DNA from: an uncultured Chloroflexota bacterium | Lineage (GTDB): Bacteria; Chloroflexota; Anaerolineae; Caldilineales; Caldilineaceae | Length of the DNA: 20,918 bases | Direction of reading: 5' to 3' | Assembly (NCBI GenBank): GCA_903879975.1 | Contig: CAIRNL010000052.1 | Coordinates: 1 to 20,918, forward strand | Part shown: positions 15,004 through 20,918 of the stretch, piece after piece | Numbering within the stretch: the stretch's first letter is position 1 | How the letters are laid out: each line of letters begins with the position of its first letter | Notes under the pieces: model-generated | The model's input: the letters and a program-made list of their open reading frames with translations, nothing else | Databases searched by the model: none | Told to the model about the DNA's origin: nothing | Program-made: the position numbers and the translations under genes

Positions 15004-16663
15004 TGATTGGCAGCCAGTGGTAGACGTGACTGCCCCATTCAACGGCTCCCCTATCGCAGGTTGTCGCCATGGGGCGCGGCTGACCTCGTTGGTCGCGCCC
15101 CATGGTGTAGCCGAGAAGGGTCGTGCAGGCGCCGCTGTCGCGCAGCGGGCTGGCCGACAGCGGATCGTGTGTGAGGGTCGGACCGCCGTTGTCCGCCAGC
15201 GCGCCGAGCAGGGGCGCGGTATTGGTGAGTACATGGGTCAAGACGCCGGTCAGGGTACAGCCGTCCACCACTTCGATCAAATTATAGTCGAACGAGTCTA
15301 GGGTGCCGGCACAGTCGGGCGCCTGTCGGGCGACGTTGCCGGCCATCACGGTATTGCGCACCTGCACAGTGGCCGTGTTGGCTGTGCCACCTCCTTGTCC
15401 GTCTGCGCCATCGCCCATTTCCCACAGCTCGGCACCCGCCGTGCCTGCACTGTTTTGTGCCAGGGTGGTTGCGTCGATGGCGAGTGTACCTGACCCGGCG
15501 TTGTAGATACCGCCACCGTCGCCGCCATTTCCACCTTGGGCGCCGCTGCCACCGTTGCCTGTTCTGTTCCCGCTGATCGTACTGTTGTCGAGGTGAAGGC
15601 TACCGGTGTTGGCAATGCCACCGCCAGGCCCGCTGTGCCCACCTTGCGTGTGCGTGCCGAAGACGTCGATGCCCGTTGCCGTGGCATTGGCCAGAATGCT
15701 GGAGAATTCGACAAGGGCGCTGCCGGTATTGGCGATGCCTCCGCCGGCGCCGCCTGTGCCGCCAAAGGCGCCGGGTGGGCAGAGCCCGCGCCCGCTGTGC
15801 CCGCTCTGGTTCCCCTCGATTGTGCTCTCGGTGAGAATGAGTGTCCCGCTGTTGTAGATACCGCCGCCGGCGCCACCGCTCCCACCCCCGCCGCATGGCC
15901 CTTCACCGCCGGAGCCGGCTGTGTTTGACGAGAGTGTACTGCGCTCCACGCGCAGGAAACCGTCGTTGGAAATAGCGCCGCCGGCGCCGCCATCACCGCC
16001 GCGATCGGAGGAGAAGAAATTGCTGGGTGATGATGCGCCGTTGCCTGCGTGGCTGGCGACCACAGTACTTTCGAGCAAGGTCAGGTTGCCGTTGTTCAGG
16101 ATGGCTCCGCCCGGCTCGCCGGGCTCGGCCGTCTGGCTGATGACCCTTCCATCGGGTGCTCTGCCGTCGTCCAGCGTCACGGCACGGACTGTGACGACTG
16201 CACCGCCATGGACGTGTAGGATGCGGTCGAGGCCGGCGCCACCGATGTAGGTGTTCTGCCGGCTGCGACCGACTACGTCCATGGTGGCCAGCAGGTCGAG
16301 GTCGCCTGTCTGATTGGCGTCCTCATTTGCTCCTGCGTGTGTCAGGTCGTAGCGACCGGCGGCAAGGGCGACGACGGTGTGCGTCGGGCCAGGCGCTGCA
16401 CAGGAGTCGACCGCATTTCCCGTATTGACACTCTGAATCGCCTCGCGCAGCGAGCAGGCGCCGTTCACAGTCATCTCGTCCTCAAACGTGGTGACAACAA
16501 TCGTGACGGCGCTCGTGGTGTGGAGTGCGGTCGATTGCTGGCGACTCGCGAGGCTGATTTCGGCTGCATTGGCTGAGGTATCCAGCAGGTTCAGCAACGC
16601 GATGAAAACAATGGCAGCTAGCAGCGGTGTGAGCGGTGCACTCTTGGCAAACTGCACAGACAT
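14987..16663 (-). CDS. secreted CSLREA / choice-of-anchor-Q type beta-helix protein
   Basis: The 558-residue product starts at ATG 16663, with AAAGGAA 6 nt upstream; the frame stays open to 17788, but that part is antisense to the isomerase gene. A signal peptide spans residues 1-33 with an ANA cleavage site. CSLREAIQ is at 70-77, the defining element of CSLREA proteins. Seven Gly-rich turns of about 40 residues follow (GGAILN 185, GGAISN 228, GGGIYN 266, GGGIAN 307, GGGIAN 347, GGGIYN 383, GGGTAN 424), each continued by a short beta segment ending in S/N-x-N, as in right-handed parallel beta-helices. The C-terminal DNGGPT...RDQRG.PRP...CDRGAVE motif (491-542) is of the choice-of-anchor-Q type. 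The last residues YHWLPIIKFAE resemble the Chloroflexota YLPL-type tail, possibly a surface-sorting signal. A surface adhesin or polysaccharide-binding role is a guess. Confidence 0.8.
   Translation of the reverse strand: MSVQFAKSAPLTPLLAAIVFIALLNLLDTSANAAEISLASRQQSTALHTTSAVTIVVTTFEDEMTVNGACSLREAIQSVNTGNAVDSCAAPGPTHTVVALAAGRYDLTHAGANEDANQTGDLDLLATMDVVGRSRQNTYIGGAGLDRILHVHGGAVVTVRAVTLDDGRAPDGRVISQTAEPGEPGGAILNNGNLTLLESTVVASHAGNGASSPSNFFSSDRGGDGGAGGAISNDGFLRVERSTLSSNTAGSGGEGPCGGGGSGGAGGGIYNSGTLILTESTIEGNQSGHSGRGLCPPGAFGGTGGAGGGIANTGSALVEFSSILANATATGIDVFGTHTQGGHSGPGGGIANTGSLHLDNSTISGNRTGNGGSGAQGGNGGDGGGIYNAGSGTLAIDATTLAQNSAGTAGAELWEMGDGADGQGGGTANTATVQVRNTVMAGNVARQAPDCAGTLDSFDYNLIEVVDGCTLTGVLTHVLTNTAPLLGALADNGGPTLTHDPLSASPLRDSGACTTLLGYTMGRDQRGQPRPMATTCDRGAVEWGSHVYHWLPIIKFAE
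15377..16111 (-). repeat. seven-fold Gly-rich coding repeat
   Basis: This stretch encodes seven imperfect units, each opening with GG(A/G)(G/I)xxN and spaced 36-43 residues apart. On the plus strand this appears as a run of GCC/ACC-rich segments. The repeats are strongest at the glycine codons and diverge between them, so they look like old protein repeats rather than recent DNA duplications. Confidence 0.7.
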
Positions 16664-16924
16664 AAAGGATTCCTTTCGTGTGAAGTGTGGGGCAGATGCG
16701 CGTGCGTCACGGCCTGTGATGTCCTTATCGGATGCTGCTGGGTGTCTGTTATGATTATCGCGCTGTTGATGAAGCAATGGTTCGCTCAATTTGCCGGAGG
16801 GCAGCCAGGTTCCGCATGGTCTGGCTGATTTGTGCGATTTGACGAATTCAGGCGTTCGTGTCATTTTGCCAGTGACGGCGCAGCCGTCAGCCATTTCCAG
16901 ATCATGCAAGGAAAGGAAAAGTTC
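16664..16924. promoter_or_regulatory. divergent intergenic region between beta-helix and isomerase genes
   Basis: This 261-bp region must hold promoters for both flanking genes. On the plus strand TTGACG near 16849 is a possible -35, with a poor -10 (TCATTT) about 16 bp on. On the minus strand a GATAAT-type box lies near 16754-16759 without a clear -35. The perfect 7-bp palindrome at 16873-16889 lies 36 bp before the isomerase ATG. No gene was found in it. Confidence 0.3.
16873..16889. other. perfect inverted repeat upstream of the isomerase gene
   Basis: TGACGGC and GCCGTCA flank a 3-nt GCA centre. It would form a tight leader hairpin if transcribed, or serve as a dimeric regulator site. 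Confidence 0.45.
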
Positions 16925-17920
16925 ATGTCGAGGCCTGTAACGCTTTTTACTGGTCAATGGGCTGATTTGCCACTGGAGGTGCTTGCGCAGAAGGCAAGTG
17001 CCTGGGGCTTTGACGGCCTGGAACTTGCCTGTTGGGGCGACCATTTCGAAGTTGACAAGGCGCTGGAGAGCGACCGGTACGTGCGGGACAAGCGTGCCCT
17101 GTTGGAGAAGTACGGGCTGGGGTGCTGGTCGATTTCCACGCATCTCGTTGGCCAGTGTGTCTGCGATCCTATCGACGCGCGCCATAAGAGCATCCTGCCC
17201 GATCGCGTTTGGGGCAACGGCGATGCAGAGGGTGTCCGCCAGCGTGCTGCTGAGGAGGTCAAGAACGCTGCGCGCGCGGCCAAGCTCTTCGGGGTGAGCG
17301 TCGTCAACGGCTTCACGGGCAGCAGTGTCTGGCACAAGCTCTACTTCTTCCCGCCCACCAGCGACGCCGAGATCGATGCCGGCTATACTGATTTTGCTGC
17401 GCGCTGGACACCGATCTTCGACGTCTTCCAGGCGCAGGGCATCCGTTTCGGGCTGGAAGTACATCCCACAGAGATTGCCTACGATATAATCACCTTTGGC
17501 CGTGCTCTGGAGGCCGTCCACCATCATCCAGCGTTCGGTATCAACTTCGATCCCAGCCATCTGGTTCACCAGTTCATTGACCCGGTGGAGTTGATCTACG
17601 CGTTCCCGGATCGTATCTTCCACGCGCACATCAAGGATGCCAAGGTGCAGTTGACCGGACGTAACAGCATCCTCTCGTCGCATCTTAGCTTTGGGGACCG
17701 CCGTCGCGGCTGGGATTTCGTCTCGCCGGGGCATGGGGACGTCAAGTGGGACCCGATTGTGCGGGCGCTGAACCGCATCGGGTACCACGGGCCGCTCTCT
17801 ATCGAGTGGGAGGACTCCGGTATGGGCCGCGAGTTTGGTGCGCCGGAGGCTCTGGCTCTGGTGCGGCGCATGGACTTCACACCGTCTTCTGTGGCGTTTG
17901 ACGCTGCATTTTCTAGCTGA
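16925..17920 (+). CDS. xylose isomerase-like TIM-barrel sugar (phosphate) isomerase/epimerase
   Basis: The 331-residue product starts at ATG 16925, with AAAGGA 7 nt upstream; an ATG seven codons earlier is less well placed. It belongs to the AP-endonuclease-2/xylose isomerase-like superfamily. Metal ligands are visible as Glu178 (GLEVHP), Asp209 and His212 (FDPSHL), His235 and Asp238 (HAHIKD), and Glu294 (SIEWED). The N-terminus VTLFTGQWADLPLE and GFDGLEL (28-34) begin the barrel. Members isomerise or epimerise ketoses, inosose or tagatose-type sugars; the exact substrate cannot be read. It is divergent from the beta-helix gene and 86 bp ahead of the Asp-box protein. Given the polyol cluster nearby, an epimerase for ketoses is plausible but inferred. 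Confidence 0.85.
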   Translation: MSRPVTLFTGQWADLPLEVLAQKASAWGFDGLELACWGDHFEVDKALESDRYVRDKRALLEKYGLGCWSISTHLVGQCVCDPIDARHKSILPDRVWGNGDAEGVRQRAAEEVKNAARAAKLFGVSVVNGFTGSSVWHKLYFFPPTSDAEIDAGYTDFAARWTPIFDVFQAQGIRFGLEVHPTEIAYDIITFGRALEAVHHHPAFGINFDPSHLVHQFIDPVELIYAFPDRIFHAHIKDAKVQLTGRNSILSSHLSFGDRRRGWDFVSPGHGDVKWDPIVRALNRIGYHGPLSIEWEDSGMGREFGAPEALALVRRMDFTPSSVAFDAAFSS

Positions 17921-17932
17921 TTCTCAACGGTC

Positions 17933-17969
17933 GGGGGATGGCGGGTCACGGTTCTGCCTGCCATTCCCT
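17933..17969 (+). other. hairpin between the isomerase and the Asp-box protein genes
   Basis: The arms 17933-17945 and 17957-17969 pair over 13 bp, including three G-T pairs, around an 11-nt loop. It begins 13 bp after the isomerase stop. No T-run follows, and the AAGGAGG of the next gene lies 25 bp downstream. It may be a weak terminator or an mRNA-stabilising structure between two co-transcribed genes. Confidence 0.5.
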
Positions 17970-18006
17970 GGCGATCCAGCAAAAATCCCGAAGCAAGGAG
18001 GCCATC

Positions 18007-20918
18007 ATGTCTGAGCTATTGAGCATCGCCACGGTGTTGGAGCACGTGCGTTTTCGCAACATTGGGCCGACCCGCGGCGGCCGTGTCGTGGCTGTGGCCG
18101 GCGACCCGCGCAACCAGGCTGTTTTTTACTTTGGCGCTGTAGCCGGCGGCATCTGGAAGACGGAAGATGCCGGCACGACCTGGCGTTGCATCTCTGACGG
18201 CCAGTTGAAGAGCCCATCTGTCGGTGCGCTCGCCGTCTCTGACAGCAACCCGAATGTGATCTACGCTGGTATGGGGGAGTCGACCATCCGCATCGATGTA
18301 TCCTACGGCGATGGCGTGTACAAGTCGACGGACAGCGGGCATACCTGGAAGCATCTTGGCCTGGCCGACACGCGCCACATCGGCAAGGTGCGCATCCATC
18401 CCCACAACCCGGATCTCGTGTACGTGGCTGCGCTGGGCCATGCATTTGGGCCGAACCCGGAGCGTGGTGTCTACCGCTCGCGCGATGGCGGTGCGTCGTG
18501 GGAGAAGGTGCTCTTTGTGAGCGACAAGGCTGGCGCGGTCGATTTGAGCATCGACCCGCAGAATCCGGACATTCTCTATGCCAGCATCTGGCAGGTCTAT
18601 CGGAATTTTTGGGAACTGAAGAGCGGCGGGCCGGATAGCAGCCTGTGGCGAACGCTCGACGGGGGCGATACGTGGGAGCGCATCAGCGACAACAACGGTT
18701 TTCCGTCGTCGCTCAAGGGCAAGATTGGCGTGGCGGCGTCGCCGGTCAAGGCGGGTCGTGTTTTTGCGGCAGTCGAAGCCAAAGATGCATCGGGTCTCTA
18801 CCGTTCCGAGGACTTTGGCAAGACGTGGACATTCATGACGAACGATACCGAGTTGCTGGCCCGCCCCTGGTACTACATGCATGTCTATGCTGATCCGCAG
18901 GATGCGGACACTGTCTACATTCTGAATCTGAACATGGTGAAGTCCAGCGACGGGGGCAAGACTTTCTCGGCGATTCCTACGCCGCACGGCGACAACCATG
19001 ATCTCTGGATCGATCCGCGCGACAACCGGCGTATGATCGAAGGCAACGACGGTGGCGCGTGTATCTCCTTCAACAGCGGGGAGTCATTCAGCACGATTTA
19101 TAACCAGAAGACCGCCCAGTTCTACCACATGGATGTCGACGATCAGTTCCCCTACCACATCTACGGCACGCAGCAGGACAACTCCAGTATCTGTGTGCCG
19201 AGTGATACGATCGGCGGCGCCATTACCTGGGCCGACTGTAAGGTTGTGGGCACTGGTGAGAGCGGCTATATTGCCGTCAAGCCAGACGATCTCAACACGG
19301 TCTATGTGGGTGCAGTGGGCAGTTCGCCCGGTGGTCAGGGATCGCTGCAGAAGGTCGACCGTGTCTCCGAGCAGATTCATCTTGTCAATGTGTGGCCGGA
19401 GAATCTGTACGGCCGTGGTGTGGGTGAGGCAAGGTATCGCTTTCCGTGGACTTATCCCATTCTTTTTTCTCCCCACGATGCGAGCGTGCTCTACACCTGC
19501 GGCAACGTGGCTTTCCGGTCGACCAACGGCGGCCAGAGTTGGGATGCCATCAGCCCGGACCTGACGCGCGCCGACATGAGCAAACTGGGGCCGTCGGGCG
19601 GCCCGATCACGCTGGATACCAGCGGCGCTGAGCATTACGCAACGATCTACACCTTTCGTGAGTCTCCGCACGAGGCGGGTGTTTTCTGGGCCGGCAGCGA
19701 CGACGGGCTGGTGCATGTCTCGCGCGATGGTGGCCAGAGCTGGCAGAACGTCACGCCACCTTCACTGCCTGAGTGGAGCTACATTCGCACCGTGGAGCCG
19801 TCCCCCTTCGACGCTGCGACGTGCTATGTGGCTGCCACGCGCTACAAGCTGGACGATCCGGCGCCGTACCTCTTTCAGACCACTGACTACGGGCAGAGCT
19901 GGACCGCCATCGCCAAGGGGATCGGCGAGAGCGACTACACGCGCGTCCTGCGCGCCGACCCGAATGTGAAGGGTATCCTCTATGTCGGCACCGAGAGCGG
20001 CCTCTATCTTTCGCTCGACGACGGCGCATCCTGGCAGCGGTGGCAGAGCAATCTACCGATCACCCCGGTCTACGATATCAAGATTAAAGGAACCGACCTG
20101 ATCCTGGCTACGCACGGGCGCGGCTTCTGGATTTGCGACTACCTGACGCTGCTCTATCAAGCGTTGCAACTGGCGCAACCCAAGCGGAAGCCCAGTGGCA
20201 AGGTTGCGGCCATGGTGCATACTTTTGTGCCGGGGTTGCTCAAGACTGTGGCGGAGTGGCAACAGGCGCTCCAACTGGCCAGTCAGGAGATCGTGCTCTT
20301 TGCCCCGCGTCGAACCTACCGTGTCCTGCCCGATCTCTTTGCCGGCTGGACCCCATCTGAAGGCAAGATCTACAGCATCGGCCTGGGTTCGGGTGCGACG
20401 ATCATCGTCAGGAAGTCAGAGACCGGCCAGATCGAGCGCACGATCCTCGACGCCGGCGAAGGTATGCAGCGGGGTGCAGTGGTGGATTACTTCCTGGCTG
20501 AGGCACCGGGCGACGACGTGGCAGTCAATCTGGCATTCCTCGATGCTGGCGGCAATCTCCTGCGCGAGTTTGGGCGTAAGCCGGTGGGCTACGCCACGTG
20601 GGATGAGAAGCAGAAGGGTATGGAGCCGGGGCCATGGTTGCCCCTGATGGCCGGCATGAATCGCTTCGTCTGGAACTTGCGCCTGCCAGGCGCGACCAAG
20701 GTGCTGGGGAACAAGACGGCAGGCGACGCCAGCGAGGGTCCTTTCGTGTTGCCGGGCGCCTACCAGGTGCGCCTCATCATCGGTGAACAGTGCATGACGC
20801 AGCGTTTCGAGATCGTCAACGACCCGCGCCCGCGAGTGACCATGGAGGAACTCAAGGAGCAACAGGAGCTGCTGCTGCGCATCCGCGACAAAATTTCGGC
20901 GGCGCATGAAGTGGTCAA
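18007..20918 (+). CDS. large Asp-box (BNR / sortilin VPS10-like) beta-propeller protein, 3' end outside window
   Basis: The frame is open from ATG 18007 to the window end, about 970 residues, without a stop. AAGGAGG lies 5 nt before the ATG. It begins FRNIGPTRGGRVVAVAGDP and contains ten clear Asp-box motifs (S/T-x-D-x-G-x-S/T-W type) starting at residues 51, 106, 157, 215, 266, 312, 504, 571, 624 and 668. This is the pattern of the large family annotated as glycosyl hydrolase or VPS10/sortilin-like propellers. No catalytic residues of a sialidase were recognised. After residue about 700 comes a C-terminal domain (FVWNLRLPGA, LPGAYQVRL, then a helical LKEQQELLLRIRDKI). Most relatives I know are secreted, but the N-terminus MSELLSIATVLEHVRF is not a signal peptide. 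Perhaps 100 residues are missing at the right. Function unknown. Confidence 0.85.
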   Translation, partial: MSELLSIATVLEHVRFRNIGPTRGGRVVAVAGDPRNQAVFYFGAVAGGIWKTEDAGTTWRCISDGQLKSPSVGALAVSDSNPNVIYAGMGESTIRIDVSYGDGVYKSTDSGHTWKHLGLADTRHIGKVRIHPHNPDLVYVAALGHAFGPNPERGVYRSRDGGASWEKVLFVSDKAGAVDLSIDPQNPDILYASIWQVYRNFWELKSGGPDSSLWRTLDGGDTWERISDNNGFPSSLKGKIGVAASPVKAGRVFAAVEAKDASGLYRSEDFGKTWTFMTNDTELLARPWYYMHVYADPQDADTVYILNLNMVKSSDGGKTFSAIPTPHGDNHDLWIDPRDNRRMIEGNDGGACISFNSGESFSTIYNQKTAQFYHMDVDDQFPYHIYGTQQDNSSICVPSDTIGGAITWADCKVVGTGESGYIAVKPDDLNTVYVGAVGSSPGGQGSLQKVDRVSEQIHLVNVWPENLYGRGVGEARYRFPWTYPILFSPHDASVLYTCGNVAFRSTNGGQSWDAISPDLTRADMSKLGPSGGPITLDTSGAEHYATIYTFRESPHEAGVFWAGSDDGLVHVSRDGGQSWQNVTPPSLPEWSYIRTVEPSPFDAATCYVAATRYKLDDPAPYLFQTTDYGQSWTAIAKGIGESDYTRVLRADPNVKGILYVGTESGLYLSLDDGASWQRWQSNLPITPVYDIKIKGTDLILATHGRGFWICDYLTLLYQALQLAQPKRKPSGKVAAMVHTFVPGLLKTVAEWQQALQLASQEIVLFAPRRTYRVLPDLFAGWTPSEGKIYSIGLGSGATIIVRKSETGQIERTILDAGEGMQRGAVVDYFLAEAPGDDVAVNLAFLDAGGNLLREFGRKPVGYATWDEKQKGMEPGPWLPLMAGMNRFVWNLRLPGATKVLGNKTAGDASEGPFVLPGAYQVRLIIGEQCMTQRFEIVNDPRPRVTMEELKEQQELLLRIRDKISAAHEVV

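Noticed and set aside
15346..16111. Gly/Ala-codon-rich repetitive DNA considered as a possible CRISPR-like or tandem repeat array
   Set aside because: Units are imperfect, vary from 36 to 43 codons and stay in one reading frame. They are protein beta-helix repeats.
16664..17788. Open minus-strand frame of 375 codons extending the beta-helix gene upstream, antisense to the isomerase gene
   Set aside because: The signal peptide and ribosome site place the start at 16663. The extension is the reverse strand of a clear TIM-barrel coding gene and has no recognisable domain.
18016..19716. Long minus-strand open frames of 210 and 327 codons opposite the Asp-box protein
   Set aside because: They are antisense shadows in high-G+C DNA, without ribosome sites or recognisable domains. 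The plus frame shows repeated Asp-box motifs.

Overview
The window is a G+C-rich stretch of bacterial accessory sugar metabolism. The inferred host is a Chloroflexota bacterium, perhaps Anaerolineae or Caldilineae. The grounds are a CSLREA/choice-of-anchor-Q type secreted beta-helix protein whose last residues (YHWLPIIKFAE) resemble the C-terminal YLPL-type tail common in that phylum, a lipoprotein with an Ala/Pro/Glu-rich linker after its Cys, and the mix of families. This is inference: there is no rRNA or marker gene here.

Left part (1-13315, minus strand): one long catabolic gene cluster, read from right to left. In transcription order it holds a LacI-type regulator, a lipoprotein sugar-binding protein, two MalF/MalG-type permeases, a small two-helix membrane protein related to DUF2160, a sorbitol/xylitol-dehydrogenase-like MDR enzyme, an SDR dehydrogenase, two further zinc-type MDR dehydrogenases, an FGGY kinase, a PfkB kinase, a xylulokinase (xylB), and the first codons of another gene leaving the window. 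Four junctions are ATGA overlaps (17-20, 1540-1543, 2742-2745, 5490-5493), so translation is probably coupled. The simplest reading is uptake of one or more polyols or rare sugars, NAD(P)-dependent oxidation to ketoses, then phosphorylation. Four oxidoreductases and three kinases are more than one linear pathway needs. The transporter has no ATPase gene in the window. lacI has a good promoter (TTGACA, 17 bp, TACACT) with a near-palindromic CG-centred site overlapping its -10 and spacer. A second promoter of the same form lies before the FGGY gene at 2742-4277.

Middle (13316-15003, plus strand): a 299-bp divergent intergenic region, then a P-loop protein that looks like the cyclic 2,3-diphosphoglycerate synthetase/COG2403 GTPase family. 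Its 3' end overlaps convergently by 17 bp with a secreted Gly-rich beta-helix protein on the minus strand (14987-16663).

Right part (16664-20918): a 261-bp divergent region, then on the plus strand a xylose-isomerase-like TIM-barrel protein, a 13-bp-stem hairpin, and a large Asp-box (BNR/sortilin-like) propeller protein without a signal peptide, cut by the window end. No rRNA, tRNA, CRISPR, transposase or integrase was seen.
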